Below are positions 1 to 11,084 of a stretch of DNA of 64,000 nucleotides, piece after piece. The notes below the pieces were generated by a model that was not told the DNA's origin, made no database searches, and was given only the letters and a program-made list of their open reading frames with translations. Location: assembly GCA_963921825.1 (NCBI GenBank), contig OY997588.1, forward strand, positions 135,067,203 through 135,131,202, given 5' to 3'. Source of the DNA: Erodium maritimum. Its lineage: Eukaryota; Streptophyta; Magnoliopsida; Geraniales; Geraniaceae. Position numbers and translations under genes: made by a program. The number at the start of each line of letters is the position of its first letter. Positions within the stretch are counted from its first letter, which is position 1.

Positions 1-990
1 GAGTACTTTTCCATCTGAGGGAGTGAGCTTGACATTTACCTCAATTGAGGTGGAAGCAATTTTACTGTCAGTCAACCCAGCTCGAGAGATAAGATCGGCA
101 GCATACTTGGCTTGAGATAAGTGATATCCAGATGATTTTGATAAGATCTCCAAACCGAGAAAGTATGTGAGAATACCAAGATCCTTCATCTCGAATTGTT
201 GATTGAGACGTCATTTGAGATCCGAAATACCTGAAATATCATCACCAGTAATAATCATGTCATCCACATAAAGTAGAAGCAGAATATTCCCTTTGGAGGT
301 TTTCTTGACAAAAAGGGCAGTATCATGAGGACTTGAGGTGAACCCGAGTTCAGTCATAATGCTATTGAATTTGGAGAACCACGCTCGTGGATCTTGCTTG
401 AGTCCATATAAAGCCTTCTTCAGACGAAAGACTGTGTTTGGAGGGTGCTCATAGCCAGGGGGCGGTTGCATGTAGACTTCCTCTACAAGGTCTCCATTGA
501 GAAAAGCATTCTTCACATCCATTTGGAAAAGATCCCATTTTCTCCCTGCTGCGACATCCAGTAGACTCCGAACAGAAGTGAGTCTAGCAACTGGAGCAAA
601 AGTTTCCTCATAGTCAATTCCATATTCCTGTGTGAAACCTCGTGCAACTAATCGGGCTTTGTAGCGCTCGATGCTACCATATGCTCGAGTTTTAACCTTG
701 TAGACCCATTTGCAGCTAACCACTGATTTTCCCTTAGGCGAGGGAACAATAGTCCATGTATGAGTCTTTTCCAGTGCCTGTAATTCCTCAGACATTGCTT
801 GCTGCCATAGAGGATTAGTGCATGCCTCGCGATATGTACGAGGCTCATAAGTAGAAGAAATGGCCGATGCAACTCGAGAGGTATTGGGTAGGGTTACCTC
901 ATAATCTTGTAGATGGGATGGAAGTTTGGTATGACGTTGAGGACGAAATGACTGCACAGGATCTTCTGGCGGGATAGGATCTATAGTCAG
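1..990 (-). pseudogene. Ty1/copia reverse transcriptase fragment
   Basis: The minus-strand translation is the reverse transcriptase region of a Ty1/copia polyprotein. It shows the YKARLVARGF block, the FQMDVKNAFLNGDL block with its catalytic Asp, ALYGLKQ, and the LLLYVDD catalytic pair. The reading frame (957 down to 211) ends in an in-frame TGA at 211-213. Clear copia sequence (NQQFEMKDLGILTYFLGLEI) continues on the other side, so this is a nonsense mutation, probably an Arg CGA to TGA change. The fragment runs off the window start, so RNase H and the 3' LTR are not visible. Its upstream side stops near 990, where unrelated LINE-like sequence begins. Family assignment is secure; lineage within copia was not determined. 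Confidence 0.93.
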
Positions 991-994
991 GTCC

Positions 995-1400
995 TATCCA
1001 TCCCATGTCACGGGCCAAAGCGAGAGAGTGAAAACCGTATGGAGATCTATCATAGTGGGTGTCTAAGGAGCCGTGATGGCCTCATTCCGGGCCTTCAGAA
1101 CCTGGTCCGAATGTGTGCGACAGATGAGGCCCCATCCTGAGGTCGAGTGTCCGAAAAAATATCGCAATCCACGTTGATCACAATTTTTCCTATTGATGGT
1201 GGAAGCCACTGAGCGTCCTCCTTAGGTCAAGTGAGGGGATTGCATTTTTTTTTTGTTTTGATACGGCGGTGTCCACGTTGTTCCATTCGTCGCAACTGCT
1301 ATTTCTACTCATGTCGCCGAGGGGTTATACCATTTCATGCCTAAGCATTTCGGGCTCTCCAAATCCCCCATAATAGATTCGGAAAAGGGAACGCGCCTAC
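995..1400 (-). pseudogene. LINE ORF2 C-terminal (RNase H) fragment
   Basis: This stretch is a diverged direct copy of 10040-10430. Shared words include the reverse complements of GTTGATCACAATTT, CGGGCTCTCCAAAT and ATACCATTTCAT. The copy at 10040-10430 lies inside a longer minus-strand LINE fragment with zinc-binding and RNase H-like sequence, so this one is read as the same part of a LINE. The minus-strand words WGIWRARNA and NGI near 1330-1390 are typical of the segment just before plant LINE RNase H. No intact frame remains. Boundaries are approximate. Confidence 0.6.
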
Positions 1401-2350
1401 TCCACGTGCCCCTTTTGCCCCGCATTTTGGTCATGGACTCCAATTTCCGGTTCGTTTCTCCAGTTCTCTCGATGGCGTAAGAGGAGCATAATCGTTGGGC
1501 GAGGAGGGTGGGTTGTTTTAGTAGGTGAAGATTGTCGATTCTAAGATCTGTTAGTCGTTCTCCGACCTTTTTTTTGTTTTGGTAGTAGTGAGATTTTCCT
1601 ACCTTCATTTTGTTTTTGCAGCGGTGATTTTTCGGCTTTTGGCTTCTCCGATCGGCGTGAGTAGGGGATTAGTATCAATCTTGTCTCTCCATTTGGTTCG
1701 TCCTAATTTCATTGCCAGAGCTTGTACACAATCAGAGCTGTTTTGGTGTCAACTTTCAACTATTCTTGTTCCGCTGTGTTTGAGGAGCGAGAGTAGTGAG
1801 TTGGGAGCCTAAACCGCTACTATTTGCGTGCTCCAAACCCAACATAGAGGTACGAGTTGAATTGTTTGTGGTCTCTCTCTCTCTCTGTTGGTTTGGGTAA
1901 TTTACGGGATATAAGAGGGGTCAGAGCTCATCCGCACATGTGGCTTATTCAGAACCATCGTTGCGGAGCACTCAATCGTGGATGGAAGGAACTTCGATCC
2001 TCCGAAATAGTATATCCATTTAACCAAGGTATTTGTTGTTAATCTCCCATTTGATACAACTTAAGAGTAGTTTGATTCGTACTTTGGGAGCATGGTAAGA
2101 ATCGAGAAATCGATAGTCATTCGACAGCCAAATCGCAGAGACAAGCGTTTTAGTTTTATATACGTTTTGTCTCATGTTGATGTTTCTGAATTTATTAATA
2201 GTCAGAACGGGATCAAGGTCAAAGTATACCCTTTGTTCGTTTCTAAATGCAATGACCTTTCCATTTCTTTTCCATTAACTAAAATGGCTAGTCCCCGTTC
2301 GATTCCTCTTCTCTTCTATCCCCTTCTCCTCGACAACAATCTTAATTGAT
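1401..2350. other. Unassigned sequence upstream of F-box relic
   Basis: No recognisable gene was found. Short open frames on the plus strand (1579-1812, 1857-2042, 2092-2349) have no recognisable domain. A short CT-rich tract lies near 1872-1886. The right part originally adjoined the F-box gene now displaced by the MITE at 2361-3130, so it may hold the old promoter of that gene. That is inference. Confidence 0.4.
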
Positions 2351-2360
2351 TCATATATAT

Positions 2361-2755
2361 GAGAAAATTTTATTTTAACACATTCCAAACATTTAATTTC
2401 AAAATGACATCCTAGCACAATTTTTTAATACTTTCATACCTAAACCAAACATTTAATAACACTTTGCTACCCAACCATTAAATGTCAGTTAACTTTCTAT
2501 CCAAAGAGCGTAAAAAGTCTAAAATACCCCTCACTAACAATCAAATATTCAAACTAATGTCATTGATTTTCAAAAATTCACTTTATTTATATATTTACTT
2601 TATAAAATAGTTTTCATTATAAAAATCATATTTAATTTTTAAAAACTAGATTTTTTTTCCAAAATTAGATAAAAGAATAATAATAATTTATTATATATAT
2701 ATATATATATCAGATTTGTAAAACTTGATTTTACATAATTTTTTAATTAAAAATA

Positions 2756-2801
<46 letters not shown>

Positions 2802-3130
2802 AATTATTACTATTATTTTATCTATTTTTGGAAAAAAAAATATTTTTAAAAAATTAAATATATTTTTTATAATGAAAACTTATTTTATAAAATAAATATA
2901 TAAATAAAGAGAATTTTTGAATATCAAGGACATTAGTATGAAAATTGATTGTTAGTGAGACGTAGTTATAGACTTTTTACACTCTTTGGATGGAAATTTA
3001 ACTAATATCTAGCTATTGAGTAGCAAAATGTTATTAAATGTTTGGTTTAAGAATGAAAGTGAACAAAACTATACTAAGGTATCATTTTGAAATTAAATGC
3101 TTAGTAAAGCGTTAAAATGAAAATTTTCTT
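2361..3130. mobile_element. Long-TIR MITE, Mutator-like
   Basis: A near-palindrome of about 770 bp. Its two arms of roughly 340 bp are reverse complements with scattered mismatches and meet at a central (TA)n tract around 2690-2800. The ends read GAGAAAATTTTATTTTAAC and, reverse-complemented, AAGAAAATTTTCATTTTAAC. It is flanked by ATATATAT at 2353-2360 and 3131-3138, an 8-bp target duplication, although its low complexity weakens it. It has no coding capacity. The termini and the Mutator-length duplication resemble the other MITEs in this window at 15073, 22447, 50936 and 51942. Confidence 0.85.
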
Positions 3131-3136
3131 ATATAT

Positions 3137-3895
3137 ATGGGGGCTTCTCTTTCTGCGGAGGAGGGTGACGGAGTTGTGGAAAGAACCGGTCTGGGGAACA
3201 TGCCGGAGGAGTGTTTGTCTACAAAACTAATGAAGCTCGATCCACCGGAGATCTGCAAGCTAGCTCAACTAAACCTCACTTTTCACGCCGCTTCCTCTGC
3301 TGACGTCCAAGCTTCCTTCCAATTACAACTTTCGTCTTCCCTCACCGGTATCACCTTCTTCACAAGAAACATCTTTACGTCAATCTCTGCCGTCCCAATC
3401 CCTTCGACACTGGTAACTATTGGAACATTTAGTTTGTGTAAATGTGGTGGGTGCCACATTGATTAAATATAGAACAAATTTGAGTGTTTATATAGCAATG
3501 TGTCCATACTCTAATTAAATTGAGTATGTGCCAAGTGATCAAGCTATTGGTAAATTTGTCATGAGACATATTAAATTATATTAATCAAGACTATGGCACT
3601 TGGGCACTTTCATTTTGTTCAGAAAAAATATCATCTCATCTTTGTACATAGAAAATGTTTATATTATAACAGTATAGTATTCTGAAGGATATGCCCAATA
3701 TAGTGGGGCATAAGTTCCTTACGGAAAGTCTATATCAAATGCCTTACTGTAACTCCGTAGATCCTCTTGCTCTAACAATCGTAAAGACGGATAAATATAA
3801 TTAACTAACTTGGTGTTTTGTTTTGCTATTGATAGGAGGTGTGGTCGGACAAGAAGAGTGGTAAGGTTTGTTTGTCAATTCCGAGGCTATGATAT
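3137..3895 (+). pseudogene. PP2-A-type F-box protein gene relic
   Basis: The first frame starts MGASLSAEEGD and contains LGNMPEECLSTKLMKLDPPE followed by ICKLAQLNLTFHAASSAD. This is the N-terminal F-box of plant F-box proteins with a PP2-A (phloem lectin) domain. After Ser-Ala-Asp the homology moves to another frame (KLPSNYNFRL), which marks a small deletion. The segment HLYVNLCRPNPFD continues the family pattern in that frame. A second block near 3836-3890 (EVWSDKKSGKVCLSIPRL) matches the next exon of this family, separated by about 420 bp of probable intron. The lectin domain is missing downstream. Such proteins act as substrate adaptors of SCF ubiquitin ligases, but this copy cannot encode one. 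The ATG overlaps the MITE target duplication. Confidence 0.8.
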
Positions 3896-4164
3896 TAGTC
3901 TAAGTGAAAGATACGTTGAGTAAAAGTGGAAAAATGTTTGACCTTGCAATTTGTGTGTTACATATTGAAGCATAGTCTTCGTGAGGTTGTATCATGCTCA
4001 AAGCATTACATCTGGCTGAACATACAATCAGAGTTTATTGTATCTTCTTAAAGATTGGCAAAATATGTCCATAAGGTCAGTGTATATCTTTGTCTAGAGA
4101 TGTGTTGTTTTAAGTTCAAAGCGGTTTTAGAAGTTTTCCACGTCTTATACAAACACATCAAATT

Positions 4165-4353
4165 ATGTTGCGGATTTTCTTCGATTTGGTGGGGATATTG
4201 GAGGAAATTAAACTTGATTGCCTTGACGATCTCGCCTCCGTCCACGGGCTCCAACTCCGCCCTCATGTGGTGTACAAACACTTCTCCAGAGGGCATGAAT
4301 TTGTATCCCACCTTCCTAACATTTTATTCTTCTGCACCACCCATACTCTCCAT
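4165..4353 (-). pseudogene. Possible NAC-like N-terminal relic
   Basis: Read on the minus strand from 4353, the frame gives MESMGGAEE, a TAA stop, then NVRKVGYKFMPSGEVFVHHM and, further on, IKFNFLQYPHQIEE. The GYKFxPxxEVxVHHM pattern resembles the start of NAC transcription factor domains (GYRFxPTDEELVxxYL). No later NAC subdomains are present, and the in-frame stop excludes function. A chance resemblance is possible, so the call is tentative. The surrounding 3896-4600 otherwise holds nothing recognisable. Confidence 0.35.
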
Positions 4354-4614
4354 TGAATCGTGCCATTAATTCTAGGTTAACTACTAATTAACGTACGTAT
4401 ATATAGTAGCTATGGTGACCAAATAGGAAACTGCTTGTTTGTTTTCTTTGAAAAGTAAATATATATGTATTGTTAATTTTTAATAGATGGTTCTAGCTTC
4501 TTCTTAATTTTTGTTTACACGCGTTTCCAATAACAACACGTAGACGTTTTAAACAAGATTAATATTGTAATTTTTCATGCTCCCCAACCCACCACTAATT
4601 GTCACGGTACCAGA

Positions 4615-4703
4615 TGATACGTAGTCGTTTTATTTGAGTTTTTATTGATCAGTTTATGTAAGTGGGCCTTTATTGTTGGTCAAACCCACGGCCCATTTAG
4701 TAC
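4615..4703 (+). repeat. 5' LTR of gypsy element
   Basis: Begins TGATACGTAGTCG and ends at TTAGTAC, directly before the primer-binding site. It matches 9183-9271 with about five differences. An LTR under 100 bp is unusually short for this superfamily. No TATA-like promoter motif was evident in it. Confidence 0.75.
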
Positions 4704-4717
4704 TGGTATCAGAGACC
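4704..4717 (+). promoter_or_regulatory. Primer-binding site (initiator Met tRNA type)
   Basis: TGGTATCAGAGACC immediately follows the 5' LTR. It matches the TGGTATCAGAGC consensus complementary to the 3' end of plant initiator methionine tRNA, used to prime minus-strand synthesis in plant LTR elements. Confidence 0.85.
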
Positions 4718-4730
4718 TCTTTCCGGCACC

Positions 4731-5760
4731 ATGTCAAGCAGCTCGCAACAGCGATTCCTTTCACCGGACGATCTGACGGCTACGAACGATGAAGTTGCCT
4801 AGGTCAAGGCAACAGTCTCTGGAATGGAGGCCAAGCTCACCGAGCTCTCAGCCCTCATCGGAGCTCTGGTTGAGAAGCTTCCGGACTCGCCACCTCGCCC
4901 ATACAAAACGGTTCCTCCGTCGTCGTCGTAAGTGACCCACCAGGACACTCGACCAAGCATCTTGGGTGCTCCCCCAGACGTCGCCCCAGACCCACCACCC
5001 AAAAGGGACCATCGCTCGAGGAAACCTCCCCGTTTCGATGGCACCAATTTCGTGGGTTGGGAGCTGAAATTCGAACAATATTGGTTGGCCGAGGAGATTC
5101 AAGAGGAAGACAAGGTTATGGAAGCCATGCTTGGCTTTGAGGATGCCGCCATCATCTTCACTTCACCCAATGTCTCAAGACTCATGGTGCCTCTATCGTC
5201 CCTTGGCCAGACTATCTTGAGGGTCTCCGGCGTCAGTTTACCGATGAAGAATACACAGATTATATGTCAGAATTGGCTCACCTGAGGCAGGAAGGTACAA
5301 TTGACTTATTTTCAATCATTTCAGGGCATTATCACTCAACTCGACCTGTCTATGAAGGATTATCTTGCTTTGTTTTTGAGCAACCTTCAACCCGATATCG
5401 AGGACTCGGTTCGAATGCATTTTCCAAAAGATATGAGCTAGGCCTTGCTGATGGCCAAGAGGATCGAAAGGAAGCTCTCGGTGGGCCCCAAAGCCCGAAC
5501 CTTTCCTCCTCAATCCTCTTTCTTCTCCCCATTTTCCAGACACACACCTCCAACATCTTCCCAGATACCTTCATTCTCACCACCATACGCCAAACCTCCC
5601 TATACACAACCCAAACCCACACCCCCTCACCCTAGAGCTCCTTCCCAAGCCCAGAGGTAGTTGCGCGATCAAAGGTTCCGGAAGGGCCTTTGTGTTTGGT
5701 GCGGAGAGAAGTTCTCTTGTGACCATCACTGTACTAAATCGCAACTATTTCACATGTTAG
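4731..5760 (+). pseudogene. gypsy gag relic
   Basis: The frame opens MSSSSQQRFLSPDDLTATND at 4731 and is interrupted by TAG at about 4800 and TAA at about 4929. It then continues with KPPRFDGTNFVGWELKFEQY, a typical start of the plant gag retrotransposon domain. Frameshifts follow between about 5200 and 5660. A zinc-knuckle-like block (CVWCGEKF then HHCTKSQLF) lies near 5690-5755, as expected before the protease. In a live element Gag would form the virus-like particle; this copy cannot. Confidence 0.85.
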
Positions 5761-7085
5761 TAGAGGACGATTCAGCTCATCAATCCGCAGGTGAAGAATT
5801 CGTGGATGTTTTTTCCACACTGGAGCCATACGCAGACGAGGATGCGATGGTTGATCCTGCAACCCCTGTGATTTCGTTACATGCCTTGCTTGGCACGTCC
5901 GGGTTTCAGACGATAAAGGTTCGTGGGTTGGTTGGGCACCATGAATTGGTTATCCTCATCGATTCGGGCAACACCCACAACTTTCTCCACATTGTCATGA
6001 CCAAGAGGTTTTCTATTAAACCAACCCAGACTACGGGAATTCAGGTTTGCGTGGCCAATAGTGACACACTCACAGTGCTCTCTCAATTTTCAGCGCTCCA
6101 TTGGGTAATGTAGCACCACCATTTCGTGGCTGAGTTTTTGGTTCTTCATATCCACGATTGCGACATGGTCTTGGGGATATAGTGGCTCAGCACACCTGGC
6201 CCAATTTTGTGGGATTTCAAGGCCTTGACAATGGAATTCACTATGGGCATAACTGTCATCTGTCTCGCAGGGCTAGGAGCATGTACGTTCTCTTGGGGAT
6301 CACGTAAACAATGTCACAAATTATCAGTTGGCTCCTCTGGTAGCTTCTATTCTACCTCTGCTCTGGTTCGAGCAACTCCATTACTGCCATCCCCAGAGGA
6401 GCATGCACACATACCTCCTGCAGCAATAGAGGGTCTGTTGAATGAGTTTTCCTTCCTTTTCGATTTCCCCAAGTCCATGCCACCCACTCGATCACACAAT
6501 CACTCAATCACATTGCACGAGGATGCTAAGCCAGTTAAAATCAGGCCCTATAGATACCTTGCGATGCAAAAGTCAGAAATCGAAAAGATGGTTGATGAGA
6601 TGCTACAGGCCGGTGTAATTTGCGATAGCCAAAGATCTTTCGCTTTCCCAGTGATCCTCATTTGCAAAAAGGATAACTCTTGGAGGCTCTATGTCGATTA
6701 TAGGAAGTTGAATGCTATGACAGTGCATGATAAGTTTCCAATCCCATTAGTTGACGAGCTATTGAACGAATTGCAAGGAGCCTCTTACTTCTCTAAATTG
6801 TATCTCCGATCAGGCTTCTATCAGATAAGGATAAAAGAGGAAGACATCTCATAAAATTCCTTCTACACCCACTCAGGACACTATGAGTTCCTGGTAATGC
6901 CTTTTGGCCTCACCAACGCACCATCAACCTTCCAGGCGCTCATGAATGCAGTCTTCAATCCCCTGCTTCATGCCTCTATCCTCGTCTTCTTTGACGATAT
7001 CCTGGTCTATTCACGCAACCTGGAGGACCACATCTCCCATCTACGCCTGGTATTCGAAATCCTAGCTATTGAGCATCTATTCTGA
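5761..7085 (+). pseudogene. gypsy protease and reverse transcriptase relic
   Basis: The aspartic protease motif VILIDSGNTHNF has its Asp near 5961. The RT follows, with [57 protein letters not shown] and FFDDILVYS, the catalytic pair of Asp residues. The block normally reading FSKLDLRSGY here reads FSKLYLRSGF, so the first catalytic Asp has become Tyr. TAG or TAA stops lie after the protease (about 6111) and at about 6852 inside RT, and a frameshift lies near 7075. Any one of these abolishes function. Confidence 0.92.
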
Positions 7086-8044
7086 AACGATCTAAGTGCA
7101 TTTTCTCTCGGCGCGAAATTGAATACCTCGACCATGTTATTTCTTGCAATGGTGTTGCTATGGACGCTCAGAAAGTCGCTTGCGTGCTAAATTTTCCATT
7201 GCCAACGAATCTGAAACAATTGCGAGGTTACTTGGGCCTCACGGGATAGTACAAGAAATTTATCAAACACTATGGCATCCTCGCAAGACCATTAACCAAC
7301 ATGCTTAAGAAGGATGCTTTATCTTGGTCTCCCGAGGCTTCCTCTGCCTTTTCTCTCCTCAAGGATGCCATTTCATCAGCCCCGGTCTTGGCATTGCTAG
7401 ATTTCTCTCTTGCTTTTGTGGTTGAGATAGACGCCTCGAGCTATGGCGTGGGTGCAATACTATCACAAGCCAATCTCCTAGTGGCGTTCTTTAGCAAATC
7501 ATTGGGACCTCGTCACCAGGCTCTTTCGGTGTACGAAAAGGAGATGTTGGCCATATTGATGGGGGTGAAGAAATGGCACTCGTATCTGTTGGGTCGCCAT
7601 TTTGTGATCCAAATCGACCATCAGAGCTTGAGATTTCTATTAGACCAACGCTCTGCTACTCCGGCGCAAATGAAATGGGTTATCAAGATGATGGGGTACG
7701 ATTATGAGGTTCAATATCGAAAGGGCCACACCAATATTGTTGCAGACTCTCTCTCTCGACAGGCCCATGTATGCTCTGTTTCAGCAATTTCTTCTCCTTC
7801 TTCAGACCTTGTAGCGCGGATCGCTATTTCTTGGTTCTCTGATCTCAAGCTCAAATCTTTGGTTGAAATTCTTAAGGCACACCCGACTCATATGCAAGGC
7901 CACTACCTTCTCTCTAATGATCAATTGTTGAGGAAGGGCAAGCTGGTTGTGGGCAAGGATCCTCAATTACGATCTAACATTGTGCAATTCTTCCATGGCT
8001 CGGCTAGTGGTGGCCACTCGGGAATTCATAGCACCTACAAGTGA
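7086..8044 (+). pseudogene. gypsy RNase H relic
   Basis: From 7086 the RT thumb continues in a shifted frame (IFSRREIEYLDHVIS, then KQLRGYLGLTG followed by a stop). The open frame 7301-8044 holds the RNase H domain: VVEIDASSYGVGAILSQ with the first acidic residue, YEKEMLAILMGVKKWHSYL with Glu, and IQIDHQSLRFLLDQR. The linker YRKGHTNIVADSLSRQ leads to the integrase. The frame ends in TGA after GHSGIHSTYK, inside the integrase zinc-binding region. Confidence 0.9.
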
Positions 8045-9152
8045 ATTGCAACACACTTCTATTGGAAGAAATTGAAGTCTGATGTCAAGGCTTGGGTGGT
8101 CTCTTGTGCGATTTTCCAGCGCAACAAGCCTGATCTCAGTGCATCCCCAGGTCTGATACAACCCCTACCTATCCCTTCGAGAGCATGGACGAACATCTCC
8201 AAGGACTTCATAGATGGGTTGCCTCGCCCCCATGGTTATGAAGTGATATATGTCATTGTGACTCGCTTGACTAAGTCCGCCTATTTCGTCCCTCTCAAGC
8301 ACCCATATAGTGCAATCTCTGTGGCATAGGCCTTTCTTGATAACGTCTTTAAGCTCCATGGAATGCCACAGAGCAGTGTCAGCGACAGGGACAAGGTGTT
8401 CATCATCACCTTTTGGAGAGCGCTCTGTCGGCTGCAGCACATCAAGCAAAATGTCTCATCTGCTTACCATCCTCAGACGGACGGCCAAACAAAGGTGGTC
8501 AAACGTTACCTGGAAACGTATCTTCGTTGCATGTGTGGGGATTCTCAAAAGGATTGGGTGAAATGGTTACCCCTAGCTCAATGGTGGTACTGGGTCTTCT
8601 GATGTGGCTACTGTGGACTGCAACCTTTCTGCTCGCGAGGAGGCCCTCAAGCTTCTCAAATTTCATCTGCTACGAGCTCAGGATCGCTTGCGTACACAGG
8701 CCAATCGCCATCGCACTAATCGCACATTCTCAATGGGCGATTTGGTCTATGTCAAGATGCACCCGTATCGACAATCCTCCCTTGTCAAGCGCTCGAACCA
8801 GAAGCTTAGCCCCAAGTTCTATGGGCCGTTCTCAACCCTGGCAAGAATTGGAGAGGTAACCTACAAACTCGATCTCCCAGCTTCTTTGAAGATTCATCCC
8901 ACCTTCCACATCTCTCAGCTGAAGAAGCACATTGGTTCACACCCTCCCCAGACATCGTTCCTAGAAACCATGGTTGATGGGTATTTGGCAAAACACCCGA
9001 TGACGATCCTAGATCGTCACATTGTCAAGAGGGGAAATCGTGCGGCCATAGAATTGTTGATTCAGTGGAGAAATTCATTTCCAGAGGATGCGACTTGTGA
9101 GTACAACTATGACTTGAGCTCTAAGTTTCCGAGTTTTAGCTTAGGCTCGTGA
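7950..9152 (+). pseudogene. gypsy integrase with chromodomain-like tail, relic
   Basis: The HHCC region reads HGSASGGHSGIH, then CAIFQRNK, in which the second Cys of the usual CxxC is Phe. The core keeps the Asp of DFIDGLP and the Asp of VSDRDKVF. The third acidic residue is lost: AYHPQTDGQTKVVKR has Lys where Glu is expected. A TAG stop lies at 8327-8329. Near 8595 homology jumps from LPLAQWWY to DVATVDCNL with missing sequence and a frame change, so an internal deletion is likely. The last frame (8604-9152) ends in HPMTILDRHIVKRGNRAAI followed by a tryptophan segment, the chromodomain-like tail typical of chromoviruses. Confidence 0.9.
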
Positions 9153-9182
9153 GGACAGGATCCATTTTGAAGACGGGAGTGA

Positions 9183-9271
9183 TGATACGTAGTCGTTTTA
9201 TTTTGGTTTTTATTTATCAGTTTATGTAAGTGGGCCTTTATTGTTGGTCAAGCCCACGGCCCAGTTAGTAC
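9183..9271 (+). repeat. 3' LTR of gypsy element
   Basis: Begins TGATACGTAGTCG just after a purine-rich stretch (GAAGACGGGAGTGA) that would be the polypurine tract, and ends TTAGTAC. It pairs with 4615-4703. The sequence beyond (9272-9640) differs from what follows the 5' copy and has no recognisable gene. It includes a TATA-like CAATATAAAACCC near 9415. Confidence 0.75.
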
Positions 9272-9639
9272 TGTTGATTCTCTTCTTCGTAGCACCTTAT
9301 ATGCTGAAATGAAAAATGGAGGAGGCATGAATTCATTACAGTCCAAAATTGTCCTTCCTCCGACACTCTCTCCCTCTCCTTTCCTCCTTCTACGTTCTTC
9401 TCTTTTCCCTCCCTCAATATAAAACCCTAATTCCGCCGCAGCCCAAATCGACCCTTATCACAGAATTAACTAGAAAATCAATTTTTCTTAATATAGTAAA
9501 CTACATTAGAAATCCACGTGGGAGACAATATATTTGAATTGTCAACCCAAAAATCAAACTACTGAGTACACGCCAACAAAGCTTTCGCTTTCTATGACGA
9601 TCTCATATATCCAAGTGTATGTTTTTATTATTCGACGTT

Positions 9640-10735
9640 TATGAAATTTATTGTTGGAACATGTTTGTTTTGAACGACCGCCTTAATCACAGTCGACCAA
9701 GCGGGTAACTTCCACGATGAGAGTAAAAGGATCGGGTTAATTTTATTTTGGGTCTTCTCTTCATTGAATATTTTTTTTAGCGAAAGTAGAGGTTTATTAA
9801 TTATCAGATTCGACAATAAATTTAAGTACAATCGGGTCACAGGAGAACTTGCAAAGAACAAATATTACACGTCAGTCAATAGACAACCTTATATACAGTT
9901 ATCTTCACAAATACGAGTTTGACATCCTCGCTTAAAGAAAGGAGAGTGTGAGCATCCTTAATGACGTTATCGATCGGAGATAGAGGTGGCTTGTCCTAAT
10001 GGATGAGATGTAGAACAACCCGGGCATCATTGTGGGTAACACTGTCAATCCTCTATCACGGGGAAGAGCGAGAGCACGACAATCGCATGAGACTCGATCA
10101 TAGTAGGTGTCCAAAGAGCCGTGATGGTTCCATTCTAGGCCTCTAGAACCACACTCGAATGTATCCAACAGATGAGGCCATACCCGAGGTTTGAGTGTCC
10201 AAAAAAATAGCGACATCCACGTTGATCACAATTTAGCCCATCAATGGTGGAAGTCAATGAACGTTCTTCCTAGGACAAGGTGAGTGGATCGGAATTTTGG
10301 GTCGTGATTCAACCTCTATCCATGTTATTATATTCGTCTTAGATGTTATTTCCACTCCGACCGTTGTGGGGGTAATACCATTTCATATCCAAGCATTTCG
10401 GGCTCTCCAAATCTCCCATAACTAGAGAAGGATGGTATTGTTATCCTCCCTCGATCCCCCATTGGTGACATGTACCCACCAATTCGAAATATTGATATCT
10501 CACGGGTAAAATTACGCGACAATCCATGACTATTCCAACATGCCTTGACAAACGAGCAGTAAATCAGAAAATTGGTCGTGGTTTCCTGGTGTTGGCCAGC
10601 TACCTCAAGACACATCGTAAGGTCCCGCCATAAAAAGATCCACAACCTGGGTTGGGACGGGATAACCCATATATTGATCCATACCGGGGTAGGGTAAGGG
10701 GCTGAGCCTCGAGTCGGGTCTGGGATAGATGACAT
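9640..10735 (-). pseudogene. LINE ORF2 3' fragment (zf-RVT and RNase H)
   Basis: On the minus strand, 10735-10346 encodes PRLWIFLWRDL followed by HQETTTNFLIYCSFVKACW, the pattern of the reverse-transcriptase zinc-binding domain of plant LINEs. Further on, broken frames show WRARNA, INVDVA and a low-level RNase H pattern, with a 3' part around 9910-9960 reading VIKDAHTLLSLSEDVKLVFV. Many stops and frameshifts are present. The RNase H part has a second, diverged copy at 995-1400. No tail or target duplication was recognised, so this is probably a truncated remnant. Confidence 0.75.
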
Positions 10736-11084
10736 TTTTTAGTACTTCGATGTATTGATAACGTTCTGAACAACGTTTTGATGATCCACGACCAATTTAT
10801 AAGAAGTATTAAACGTCATGTTACCAATAAATAAATGGTATTAAATAATTTATGATCAATTCATAAAAGGTACTAAATATGTGTTACCAAAACAAAAAGA
10901 CTGTTATTGACCTTTATAAAACTTTGGGATACCTTTACTAAAGGTATGTTACAAATTCAAAAGGGGTACAAAAGATAATTAACCATTTACTATATGTTTA
11001 CGATTGTATTTTACTTCCTTGACTATTGATCATGGGTTTTAAAACCCTAAGCACAATTGTATTGAAATTGGATGGTAAAAAACA
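10736..11084. other. Unassigned AT-rich spacer
   Basis: AT-rich DNA with no recognisable coding sequence and no clear terminal repeats. Confidence 0.4.

Larger units (their letters stand above)
4615..9271 (+). mobile_element. Degenerate Ty3/gypsy chromovirus
   Basis: A Ty3/gypsy element in the order LTR, primer-binding site, gag, protease, RT, RNase H, integrase, chromodomain-like tail, LTR. Every coding section carries stops or frameshifts. The terminal repeats are about 89 bp (4615-4703 and 9183-9271) and differ at about five positions. No target-site duplication was seen: the left flank is GGTACCAGA and the right flank is TGTTGATTC. The element, or one of its ends, may therefore be rearranged. 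The C-terminal chromodomain-like segment and integrase order identify it as a chromovirus. It is not autonomous. Confidence 0.92.
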
